Below, piece after piece: positions 1 through 9,900 of a stretch of 64,000 nucleotides of DNA. A program made the translations under genes and the position numbers. The notes under the pieces were generated by a model, which made no database searches, was not told the DNA's origin, and saw only the letters and a list, made by a program, of their open reading frames with translations. How positions within the stretch are numbered: the stretch's first letter is position 1; each line of letters begins with the position of its first letter. Source of the stretch: Phaeoceros laevis. Lineage: Eukaryota; Anthocerotophyta; Anthocerotopsida; Notothyladales. The stretch covers positions 1 to 64,000 of the forward strand of contig JBNGIQ010009519.1 in the NCBI GenBank assembly GCA_049999765.1, written 5' to 3'.

Positions 1-2
1 CG

Positions 3-1103
3 TTATCTTTCCGAGTGAATGCAATGCACAAAAGCTGGAAGAAGTTCAAGTTTGGAGAAGAAGAGATACAACCAGACATTGAGTATAAGTATTTGGGAGT
101 CATGATCTACACTAACCGCCCATTCCACAAAGCAAAACTGGATCTGATAGCAAAATCCACAGGGAGACTCATAGCAGTACAAGATATCCTTAGAGATAAG
201 TACGTCTCAAACACCAACACTGTCATGAGAGTGTTCAAAACTTGCGTAGTGACAAAGGCAATGTATGCAGTTGAAGTATGGGGGGCAGGGTGCTTGCCAA
301 AGCAATGGACTAGGATGGATAGAATTCAGATGGATTTCTTACGATAGCGTATGGAGCTAAGCCAACAGTCGAGTTGAGCAAACATCTTGGCGGACATGGG
401 AGAATTCCCACTGGAGATCGAAGGATTGAAGAGGCTTGCAGCCTTCTTGCACAGGATTCAGAATATGGAATCACATAGATTACCCAAGCAAGCACTCGGA
501 TTAGCTATGCAAAACCAAGAAGACCTGAAGAAAGGGTGGATGCAACAAGTCTATGACTGGATGGGCAGGTGGGGCATCACAAAAGAAGACTGTCTGACAG
601 CGGACCAACCCGCAGTTGAAAGGGCCTACGTTACAACGATATGGGATCAAGAGAAGATGACATCCGACATGGTGTTCTATAAGGAGCACATGCACAAGGC
701 CCTGGAATATGAACGACAACCATACCTCACATCAGTTGTGCCGAGACAAGAGCTCTTACATATTGCCAGGTTTAGACTCCGAAGCCATAACCTTCGGATT
801 TTGCTAGCAAGGTCACAACTTGATAGAATAGACCGCACTTGCTAGAGATGTAGTATACACGAAGTGGATGGAGAAGAACACATGGTGTTTACATGTGAGG
901 CACTGGATAACTTGCGCGACAAGTACAAGGACCTCTTTCAACATGGCAGTCCAGGCGGGGCGGTTCATGTCACAAGCACTCTGGCGGAATTCATGCTAGA
1001 ACCCAGGGCAAGAGCACTTGATAAATTTCTAATCGAGGCAGCAACAATTGTGCAGGACATGGCAAGAGAAAGACTAGAAGCACTTCAGAGGGAACAAAGA
1101 TAG
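3..1103 (+). mobile_element. LINE-type retrotransposon remnant (C-terminal part of the reverse transcriptase ORF)
   Basis: The translation carries the tail of a non-LTR reverse transcriptase: a YKYLGV motif near position 85, a thumb-like segment ending AVEVWG near 280, then a helical region (LEIEGLKRLAAFLHRI) and a Cys/His knuckle (CxxC, then EHMVFTC) near 840-900. Its own frame is broken. There is a stop at 345-347 with a local frame disturbance up to about 387, and a second in-frame stop at 843-845, after which the same frame stays open to 1103. The 5' part lies outside the window, so this is a dead, truncated copy. The order of motifs is typical of LINE ORF2 after the catalytic YxDD palm, which is not present here. 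A related fragment lies on the other strand at 5.7-6.5 kb. The family assignment within LINEs is open. Confidence 0.75.
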
Positions 1104-1929
1104 AACAGTGTATAGATTAAGGATTAGACTACCATAAGTATTTAGGCTAGGATTCCGACTCGCGTGCTCACACTAGGAGAATGGAGCGGTTTGACTCACT
1201 ACGTTGCATAGGTCATCTACCCACCTAGTGCATGGCTCAGCCAGGTACTAGGAGAGGGGGATGCACTTCCCTACAAGGTACAGACCATCAATCCACCTAG
1301 TGTGCCACCAATGTGTTGGCGTGCTCGATTCCCATGTGGAGTCGGCTAGCATGTTCTTTTTACTACTACTACTTGGATGGATGCCTTATGTTTTATTCTC
1401 TAAAGTCATGTATTATACACATGCCATCTAGTGCTTTATTGAATGCACGTCATGTATTTGCGAACATGATATCATCCAACAAAACACTAGATGACATGTG
1501 TTCGCAAACATAACATTTATCCAATAAAATATTAGATGTCATGTGGTTGCAAATACTCCAATAAAACTCTGGACATCATGTGTTTACAAACACCTAAGAT
1601 CCAAAAAAACACAAGACGTCTTGTGTTTGAACTAAACAACATCCAATACAACACTAGTAGTCTAATGTGTTTTCGTGAACATTCATGACTTTTATTTGTA
1701 GTGGACGGGAATTACCCTCGGTTGTAATTCTTGTAGTTAGGCTTGACTTCTGCAATTGCGGAGAACAATATACTTCAATTCATTCATCACTAACAAACAC
1801 TAAAGGATTACATAGGGGAAAATAGTGCAGGTTAGCAAGTTTCAAGATTTATACCAACCAATCTATTTGTTGGGTACTATCGACATATATGCTAAATCCT
1901 AGGATGCGGTCCGGAGTATTGACCATGTT
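1104..1929. other. Intergenic, AT-rich, no gene seen
   Basis: No convincing coding sequence. The only structure I see is the degenerate tandem repeat listed separately at about 1474-1682. Confidence 0.5.
1474..1682. repeat. Degenerate tandem repeat, about 42 bp x 5
   Basis: Five diverged units begin with ATCCAAnAAAAC-like text at about 1474, 1519, 1556, 1599 and 1641. Each continues with a CTAGATGnCATGTGTTTGCAAAC-like consensus. Spacing is 45, 37, 43 and 42 bp. It is AT-rich and non-coding. Confidence 0.6.
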
Positions 1930-3178
1930 GAAAATCCAGATGTTCTTTACAGATTTGGACGACCTCTATGGGGACTTCCTTGTGGTGGTGAGGAATTGGT
2001 TTCTCTTGCTATGAGCAAGATACTGGGAGGTAAGGAATCAGGTTTCAAGGATTGGTCCCAAGTGCGGAAGAAAGGCATCACGGATATGGAATGTTTAGCT
2101 GTACTTGGTTTGAGTGTGGGGTTAGATATTGATCACCCCTCAATTTTCTGTGGCATCTCAGCTTGTGGAGTCCCACATGCGAACATGTTGCCACATATCA
2201 TATGATCGGTCTTTTATCTACACCATGACTATAGTTGAGCCTGTGCTTGCAGAGGTAGCACCACGGATTCAACACCAGATTCAACACTAGTTTAGGGAAG
2301 GTATATTTTTACAGGTACTTTCAGGATTTTGCAAACGTGGAATTGTAGAGAATGGTTATCGAGGAGAATTAGTTGCAAGGGTTGTCTTGATCCGTGCTGT
2401 GTACCAAGCAGCAGCTTCCATGAGACCGATGAAAGCTCAAATGGAATATACAAGGGTCTTAAGCCTGAATGATTTTTGGCAATCACTGACGGGCTATAGT
2501 ATTGAATACCAGATTGAGTAGAGGAAGCAAGCATTTAGCAACAAGTGTGCAAAGGAGTTATCGCGGCTTAATAAGTCTCCAGATGATGTTAATGTTGATT
2601 TGGAAGAAAAGTTATCGTTGTTACGCAGCCTTGATCCAGAGTCCTGTTACGTGTTTTTCAATGCTTTCACACCCATGGACATGGTACCTTCTAGGGAGGA
2701 TTTAATGCACTGCTTCAAGAGATCAACAACAGTCATATGTAAGCGTAATCAGAGGGGGATTGATCTGGTCATACCAGTCCTTAAAGGAAAGGAAGTGGAT
2801 AAGCATGCAATGACTATGATTTTAGTACAAGTGAAAAATGGAGTGGATAGAGATTATATGCTGAGTTCCACGGTGAAACTCACTCCTGAGTTTGCTGGGA
2901 TGGACATGATGCAGGAGGATTATCTCCCTTATATTGCATTATACATGGGTTTCTTTGCAGATGAGGGAGTTGAAGTACCCATCAAGACTTACGCTACAAG
3001 AAATAACCGAAAAAATCCATTAGCAAATCAAATCCCTCTTGCTCTTTATGGTTTGTCTTCGAATCTGTACCCTTGTCTAACGAGTAAGGATGATGTGGTT
3101 ACAACTCTTCTCAAAGAATTGAGAACAGCATGGATGGACGTCAGCAGGGTCAGAGACATGCAGCCAGAGTATGATTGA
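1930..3178 (+). pseudogene. Crinkler (CRN)-type protein remnant, C-terminal half with a nuclease-like domain
   Basis: Three open stretches read as the C-terminal half of a CRN-type NTPase-nuclease. The first contains YRFGRPLWG near 1948-1974. The second contains GYRGELVARVVLIRA near 2354-2400. The third contains DLVIPVLKG (about 2762-2788) followed by MILVQVKN (about 2815-2841), which fits the D...QxK core of a PD-(D/E)XK nuclease fold. The open stretch ends at a stop at 3176-3178. Damage includes a frame change between about 2205 and 2330 and an in-frame stop at 2519-2521. These motif strings match my memory of fungal and oomycete CRN-like proteins, which are also reported sparsely in other eukaryotes including plants. 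The family call rests on recalled motifs, not on a search. No P-loop part precedes this copy. Confidence 0.5.
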
Positions 3179-4019
3179 TGCTGCGAAAAAATGCTTTGAG
3201 GTTCCGAACGGGGCAATGTGGGTATGCGACTACATCTATACCAAGTTGAGCAAGTATTGCAACCAATGGAAGGCCTCTTTGGTATATTCTCCAGTGTGCA
3301 CAATATTTCAGTCGAGCGGGTGGGGGAAATCCCGAAATCTCTGTTTGTTGGCAGAGAAGGAGTGTATGTTGTTTATGTTTCGTTTCAGGCAGGAACGAGA
3401 TTCCCTCTTAGGTCGCTAATAGCTAACGAGTTGCTTTCCAGTGATAGTAAGGATCATGCATTTCCATTAGATGACTATTTTGACATGAAGTTTAACGCCC
3501 TTGTAAAATCTTGCCTAGATGAGCTCCTCGCTTTCAAAAGGAATGCCATAGGGACTGCCACAGCATCTGCCACAACATGGCTCAATCAGTAGTTTGATGT
3601 GAGCAACGGTTTTTGGAGAAGTACTAAGGGTAAGATGGCAAAGCAAACAGAGCAATGCATGCAATCAGTCATACGGAAAGTAAGTAGTGGGGTTGGTTTC
3701 AGCAAGGCTGCAAATGAAGGTCGAGAAAGTTTTAAAAATTATTGCTCTAAACTCTTGAAGGATCTCGGCATCTCTGTAGGTACAGGATTGCATGTAGCCT
3801 TTGTCTTTGATGAGGCAGGTGTTTGCTATAGAGCACAAAGGCTTGTCAGATTCATTGCACGTGCCCTTTATCCAATTAAGGAGGGCATTCAGGGGGTTAT
3901 CAGATCTATGTGGTGTGTTTGCAATAGTTACAGACATGACATCTCTACTCCATGACTTTCAACCTCCAAAAGTTCATGATCCTTCTAGGAGATTAGCTTG
4001 CATAGTGAATCTACTTTAA
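3171..4019 (+). pseudogene. Crinkler (CRN)-type P-loop NTPase remnant, N-terminal half
   Basis: This stretch has a Walker A-like motif (SSGWGKSR, about 3312-3335), a Walker B motif (VAFVFDEAG, about 3793-3819) and a downstream TDMTS...DPSRR block (about 3924-3992) that I associate with CRN-type NTPases. It is broken by a frame change near 3355, an in-frame stop at 3590-3592 and a second frame change near 3890. It directly follows the nuclease-half fragment, so the two halves are in reversed order. The simplest reading is two tandem copies, the first having lost its N-terminal half and the second its C-terminal half. It is not expressible as it stands. Confidence 0.5.
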
Positions 4020-5721
4020 AACCCCACAAATGTAACACTCAGTTTATATGTAAAAGGCGCCTAAGATTCACAAAAAAATTGAAGGATTACATAGTCCAGG
4101 CATGTCAAGTGGGTTCATGGCGTAGGCCTTCAAATGGCTCTACCTTATTGGTTGATTGGTGTTGTACTTGCCATTTTTTTCCCCCAAGAAACCGCATAAT
4201 CGTCGTTAAGTTAGGCACATATTAGTAGTCACGACTCACAAGTAGTCGAAATGTGGTTCTTGCCAGTTATTTCTATAGCTTAACCCTTAAAAGCCCGGCC
4301 ACCGAAACGCCTGTTATTACTCACGCGGCTAGGCTTTCTCGGGGCGTCGACCCCATAACGGGGCCCGTCAATACCCGTCAGAGAAATCTTGCTTGCTGCC
4401 GCCAGCCAAGGCCTCAAATAAAGAAGCTGATAGGCTAATCCAACATTAGCACGCCGTCACCTTTCTAACAATACCATGTAAGGCAACAAAATAATTTTTT
4501 CTCACAGGAGGTAGTAGAAAGCATCGTGATAGTGGACCGAACAGACATTTTTGTCTCGTGGGGCCCTTAAGGGTTAACCCCTAAAGGACCAACTAACCCA
4601 AATGGGTTGCTAGTCCTCCGTTGAGCTAGTTAGCCCCATGTTTCATGGTGACTCATCATGTTACTGTCAAGGCCAGAATAGGCCAAACACTCCTCCTTGT
4701 CGCGGTGCTAACGGGCCCATTAATGACCTTCAAATGTCGGCCTTCCACCGCCGGATGAACTTTTCTCTTTCTCTCTCGCAACTGCCTTCCCGGCGGTTAG
4801 GCAGCAACTCAACGCTCCGCCAGGTCCTAGAAAAGTTCACAGCCTCCTTCGTTATTCTTCTCTCCCGACTTTTAATATGCTTTCTTGTGTCTGGGAAGAT
4901 TCTCCTCATACACAGCCTCACTCTGCCCTGGCGCAGCAGACAGAGATCTCACACCGATCTTTGAGTGAGCTGGTTACTTCGTTAAACACCCAATTTACAG
5001 AAGCGTGGGTCTGAACACATGCTATGAGATTCCAACCAGTCAGAGTACAACAAGCCCAAGGGCTCAGAGACAAATTTACCGCCAATATCATCCCTTAAAT
5101 CAACACAAAGCATCTTACAACACTGTTAAGGATCCGTGCAACATAGCACCTAACACACTAACCAAGAAATTCAGCAAAAACTTTCTAAGGAATAGAGTGC
5201 CCGCAAAACAGCCCATAGCGATCCGCTCTCAGGACAAAAGTCGAGAAACACGAGATGGCTATGGCCGGTTCACTGCCTAAGTAAGTGGTCACTTTGCGTA
5301 GCAAGGTTCCAGCAGGATGACCTGTCCGTGCCATGCCTTGTACAAATGACAGGCAGCCAGTCATGCCTGTTTCTGAGCTAGGCTTAACAAAAACGTCAAT
5401 CCTCCCGCCAGGGTTCGAGTCTAGCAGTGCCTTGACATTAGTACCAGAATTATCGCCTTCAAATTTTCTACTTAATGGTCTTTTAGTTTTAATGATTAAT
5501 TATTACTAAATACTAAAAACTGAAATGTAATCACAACGGGGTCAACAAGCCCTCCGTTTAAATAAAGTCTTTTTAAGTCGATGGGCCACGGGTAGCGCAG
5601 TCGGGCACGTCAAATGGGAAGCTAGGGTCAAAACTTAGGGGTTAGTCCCTTAGGGGTTAAGTCCCAAACTACATTTGTTTTGCACGTTAACAAATTTTTA
5701 TGCAAAATTCAACAAAAACAG
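4020..5721. other. Intergenic, no gene seen
   Basis: I see only short spurious reading frames. There are repeated short AGGGGTTA/TAACCCCT-like words around 4560-4600 and 5630-5665. A weak tRNA-like A-box word at about 5592-5603 was not enough to call a SINE. Confidence 0.5.
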
Positions 5722-6505
5722 TTATGCGAATGTGGGTTTGTCAGGGTGGTCTCCATTTCGTAAAGAATTTCTCTGGTCCATAGGAGACCTTTGCTCTGAG
5801 CCTTTAGTGTATTCATGATTGGTGCAGCCATGTAGGGATGAAATTTGTAGGAGTCTATAGTGTTGACAGACTTGAGATAGTACTACTCGTGGGTGGCAAG
5901 AGATGCTGGTGCCCACACAATTGTTAGATAAGCAGCATAGATAATGTTTGGTGTGAGTTCCTCTAGTGCGTAGTTATGGAGCCCCCACCTTTTCAGCCAA
6001 TTGTACCATAAGGTCCAGCAGCGTGTGGTGGAGAGATGAGCCAATTGTACCATAAGGTCCAGCAACATGTGGTGGAGAGATGAGCCAATTGTATCATAAG
6101 GTCCAACAGCATATGGTGGAGAGATGTATGAGCCCTGGGTTGTGTCATTTGTAGAGCTATGGCAGGTGGGCGTGAATGTTTAGAGGGTCCCTCGCCCTCA
6201 TCCATAGCTCGTATTCTCTCGGGGTATGTGCTGCTGTGGTGACCAATGCTTAGATTTCGAGGGGGTAGATGCCAAGTTCGGCTAGCTAGCAACACAACTT
6301 TGGAGATTGGAGACCTGTCGTTTGGTGTGCAACATGTGTTTGAAAAAGTTGACAAGTCTGAATTCGAAATTGCTCCATCTCCTTCCAAGCTTGGATGGGA
6401 CAACCTACTGCCCAGATGGGATATGCATATAGTAGCACTGGCACTACACATGCTTGAGAAAGAATCGATCGGGGTTGAGCGTGCAAAGTATGTTGTTAGA
6501 GACAA
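5722..6505 (-). mobile_element. Second LINE-type remnant, minus strand
   Basis: Read on the minus strand, the 5' end shows a LINE thumb-region signature (VVPVLLYAYPIWAVGCP, then WKEMEQFRIQTCQLF) at about 6460-6330. The far end, about 5980-5725, reads WLKRWGLHNY... AYLTIVW, which parallels the WMGRWGITKED... AYVTTIW segment of the LINE remnant at the window start. The two are therefore related copies. The frame is interrupted many times, and the middle is expanded by three copies of a 44-bp unit (5995-6126). Dead element. Confidence 0.6.
5995..6126. repeat. 44-bp tandem repeat, 3 copies
   Basis: Three adjacent 44-bp units (5995-6038, 6039-6082, 6083-6126) each start AGCCAATTGTACCATAAGG. They differ by only a few substitutions, so this is a young local expansion inside the LINE remnant. 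Confidence 0.9.
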
Positions 6506-6539
6506 GTACTTCGTAGCTACTCTAATTGTAACAAATTAA

Positions 6540-6600
6540 GGCTAAGTGCCGATAAGTTAGGGCTAAGTGCCAACAAGTTAGGGCTAAGTGTCGAAGGGCT
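6540..6600. repeat. 21-bp tandem repeat, about 3 copies
   Basis: Units containing GGGCTAAGTGCCAACAAGTTA recur at a 21-bp step (starts near 6541, 6562 and 6583). Confidence 0.7.
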
Positions 6601-7244
6601 TCTAGAAGGTTCTAGAAGTTCCTAGAGTTAGGGCTAGGACTCATAATAAAAGGCTCTCTCCGGAAGAGACATCTACTTTTGGTGCTGGTTTCACCGACCC
6701 CTCGAACCCCTGCAGGCTGAGCCAGTGTGGAGATCAACTTGGCAAGATCCCTTTGACAACTTTCTTCAATTCACCACTTGGAGAGGCATTGCACAAAACT
6801 TACACCACTGAGGTTTGTGGTCCGACATGTGGTTTTGTACATGTGGTTTTCTAACTATTACTAGATGGGTGGCCACTAAGCTCACTCCTCATGAGATCTA
6901 TTTGTGGTGCTACCAAGGTGAGAGTGCTCATGAGATATATTTAGAGGGAGTCAAAACGCCCTTGGAGATAAGCCAGCAAAGTGCCTCTTTTTATGGTTGT
7001 TTGACGGCGGAGGGAGTTGGAATTTCGAGTCTCTTTCGACAGAAAGGAGTTCAAAGAACGACGTAAAAGTTTTTTGTATGAAAAAGTTACAAAAACTATG
7101 CCTTGCCATTGTGCCAACTTGCCAAGTTGCCACTAAAAACAAATACTATTAAATGAGTGCTAACAAGCAATCCCTCTAACAGAAACTAACGGCATCCCGA
7201 GAGCTCGAGCAGCAGGGAAGTATAGTGCCTACCTAGACTAGTAC
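6601..7244. other. Intergenic, possible repeat-derived, no gene seen
   Basis: Contains a short TTCTAGAAGGTTCTAGAAG direct repeat near 6598-6620. I see no coding sequence that I would defend. Confidence 0.4.
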
Positions 7245-7890
7245 TTAGTGCAGTGGCCAGCTGTAGCGATCCGCGTGATTGGCGTGAAGGTGGAGATTGC
7301 CGCTCCAGATTTCCTTGAGCGCCTGGACGTAGCGGCGCACAGCCGAGTCGGTCTTCAACTCCAGAGGGAGCTCCTCCTCCGCAAGCCTGAAGGCGGAGTT
7401 GTAGGAATTGGCCACCTCCACGACTCGGCGCAGCGCGTCGGGGAGGGACAGCCCTTCCTGGCGCATCACCACCCGAATGGGGCAGTAGTCGCGCTCCCAG
7501 TTGTCCACCTCCTTGGCGTAGGAGAAGATGTCGTTGACGAGCGTCGGGCCGATCCCGGCGGCCCAAAGCAGCTTGAGCATGACGGGATGGTTGCGCGCCT
7601 GAGGCGGGAGGAAGCACTGGTTGGCCACCTCCAGCAGCGTGAGCGCTTAGGGCACGCCCACGGTGCACGCCCGCCAGCGCGTGTAGGATTCCAGGTCCAT
7701 GTCCCGCAGCGACGCGTACGCCGGGGAGACGCGCAGGGCCTGGTTGGCGGCCATCACTTCCTCCGCGGCCTGGACGAAGGCCTCATACCAGTCCGGGGTG
7801 GACAGGCGGCGCAGGTCGCGACCCACCTCCCACACCGCCATCTCCACCGGCGCGTAGATCGACTCGGACTCGGAAGACTTGTGGGGCGAG

Positions 7891-7933
<43 letters not shown>

Positions 7934-8438
7934 TGTGTATAAGAGACAGGCTCACGGGGCCGCCCCCCGCGCCGTGGTAGCTCGGCAGGTCGTCCTTGTC
8001 GAAGCACAGGTCGTCCACGAAGAAGATGACCGCCTGCATGTTGGCGATGGCCGTGAGTACCTCGGCGCTGGCGCTGGTGCTGTACATGAAGTGCGCCGTG
8101 TCCAGCCCCAAGCGCCGGAACTTGTCGTAGGACCGGATGCCCAGCCGCTCCACGAACCGCCGGGTGCCGGCGTCCGCCTCCTCCCGGAACGCGCTGCCGC
8201 GGGAGATGGCGTCGTGCTGCGTGGCCGGCAGCAGCATCTTGAGGTCGTCCTGGGAGGGGGGCTTCACGTTGAAGCTGACCATCCGCTGCTGCTGGCTATG
8301 GCTGTGGCCGTACATGTGCTGCAGTTCCGGTGCCTCTGCACGTCGGGCTAGCGCTAGCGCTGCATTGAGAGGCTCGGGGTTGGACAGCCAGGTGTGGCTG
8401 GTGCCTGCAGGGAGAGGTGCGATCGCCGGAAATGCCAT
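7245..8438 (-). pseudogene. Microbial-type terpene synthase-like (MTPSL) gene, broken in this assembly
   Basis: The product would be a class I terpene synthase cyclising a prenyl diphosphate (mono- or sesquiterpene type). From the ATG at 8436-8438 the minus strand encodes an aspartate-rich motif DDLCFD (about 8020-8000) and the NSE metal-binding motif NDIFSYAKE (about 7535-7510). A C-terminal ADRYSW lies near 7262. The short length, absence of the plant-type N-terminal domain and these motifs fit the MTPSL family of non-seed plants. Two defects exist: a poly-A plus adapter insertion at 7891-7949 between the two metal motifs, and a TAA codon at 7647-7649 in a frame that otherwise runs through. 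The first is certainly artefactual. The second could be a real nonsense mutation or a base error. No intron is needed. I call it pseudogene only because of these defects; the natural gene may be intact. Confidence 0.75.
7891..7949. other. Assembly artefact: 40-nt poly-A plus Tn5/Nextera mosaic-end adapter
   Basis: Forty A residues (7891-7930) are followed immediately by AGATGTGTATAAGAGACAG (7931-7949). This is the exact 19-bp Tn5 mosaic end used in Nextera libraries. It sits inside the terpene synthase, and on the coding strand it adds an artificial LSLIHI plus poly-Phe peptide without a stop. It is not biological sequence. Confidence 0.97.
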
Positions 8439-9420
8439 TGAGCTTAACTCTGATCAATATCGATCGAACCACACAAGTTGAAATGGCTTGCTAGCGAGCT
8501 AGCTAGCTTGCGAGCTTCTGGTTTTCAAGATTGGTGATCATGACAACCGTGTTGCCTGTTTGTACAGTGCACACCGGAGTATCGAATGTCCTCGAAAGCT
8601 GTATGCATGTCGCCGCCTACAGGGGCTCTCATTGACTCCTCTGGATTTCGGATTTAGCAATGTACTGAATTCGGTCATTCACTCATCCCGAGTAGACTCG
8701 ATGCTCAAAAGGGTGTAAAGTTCAAGTTCCGCCGGTTTGCTAAAAAGATTTTGCAGGTACGGCCTTATTCTTTGAGAATTTGGTACTATGTACAATGTTA
8801 CACCCTTTGACCTTTTTAAAAGATGAAGAAGATATCTTAGTGAAGCGTTCAAATTCATACTTTTGCCTTCCAAACCTTTAGAGAAAAAGGTCATAAACAT
8901 GATTAAAAGGTCAATTTTTACTAAGACAACTAAGGCAAATCAAGTATTAACGCGTTACTGACCTACTCAATCCCTGGACGGGGGCTCCCGGTCGCCGGTC
9001 GAAGTACCTGACGGGGTGTTCAATTCCCTTTGGTGGAGTTGGCAAACACCATAACCATACTACTACTACCTGCAAAACATGTCGGGATGACCGTTTTCAA
9101 ACCGGTCAATTTCCATCCATGGCAATGTAAACTTGTCCCCCAACCATGGAAATGCATGGCCCATGGTTGTGGAAAGGGCACCCCCGGAGCCCCCTAGCTA
9201 GGTGGACGTGGACTGCGCCGCACCGCCGGTATCTGCCATGCTGGATCCACCGGCCAAGCATCTCTCTCTCCCGGGCCCGACGAAGCTTAAAAGACTATAC
9301 ATACCTTCCTCACTTTACACAATCCATAACAATTGCCTGCACAGCTTGCGATGGAACATAATGTCTGTCAACGGTCCGGACCTGTTCTGACTGAATCTTT
9401 CTCTTGAAACCAGTTGTACC
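8439..9420. other. Upstream region of the terpene synthase; no gene seen
   Basis: This would contain the promoter of the minus-strand terpene synthase. No confident core-promoter element was recognised. Confidence 0.4.
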
Positions 9421-9473
9421 ATACAACTTGTTGTATGACAGGCTAGCGAGCGCTCTTTTTCAACAAGTTGTAT
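9421..9473. repeat. Short inverted repeat (13-bp arms)
   Basis: ATACAACTTGTTG at 9421-9433 is the reverse complement of CAACAAGTTGTAT at 9461-9473, with a 27-bp spacer. It lies just before the 77-bp tandem array. Confidence 0.7.
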
Positions 9474-9520
9474 CATCACTCGGAGACTTTGCCGGAGTAC
9501 CCTGGGAGTTGTGCCCAAAA

Positions 9521-9731
9521 TCCGGACATTTTAGAAAGTGTTGTCCAGAGTCCTCCACAAGATTTCGGCAATGCTCTTTATAGAACAACTCCCAAGATCC
9601 GGACATTTCAAAAAGTGTTGTCCAGAGTCCTCCACAAGATGTCGGCAATGCTGTTCATACAACAACTCCCAAGATCCGGAAATTTCAAAAAGTGTTGTCC
9701 AGACCACAAGATTTCGGCAATGCTGATTATA
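9521..9731. repeat. 77-bp tandem repeat, about 2.8 copies
   Basis: Units start TCCGGACATTT at 9521 and 9598, and TCCGGAAATTT at 9675, a step of exactly 77 bp. The third unit has lost about 8 bp. It is non-coding. Confidence 0.85.
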
Positions 9732-9900
9732 CTGTGGACGCCTGCTTTTACAGATGTCAGCCTTGTAGCGACAAGCTTAACGCTAGGGGTTCCAGCCTCG
9801 AGGAGTGACTAGTAAGACTTGGACTAGTTACTAATAGATAAAGCAGCGGTAGTTACGCGGGCCCTTTGCGTTGCAGCGAGCGGAACGGCCTTGCTTGAAA

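Noticed and set aside
5395-5430. GGGTTCGAGTC resembling a tRNA T-arm
   Set aside because: No matching acceptor stem, D-arm or anticodon arm could be folded around it.
5580-5660. Possible tRNA-derived SINE head (A-box-like GGTAGCGCAGTCGG)
   Set aside because: No convincing B-box at the expected distance and no second copy seen.
7248-8351. Long plus-strand reading frame (367 codons) across the terpene synthase
   Set aside because: It is antisense to the terpene synthase, in GC-rich sequence, and reads through the poly-A/adapter as poly-Lys plus DVYKRQ. It is not a gene.
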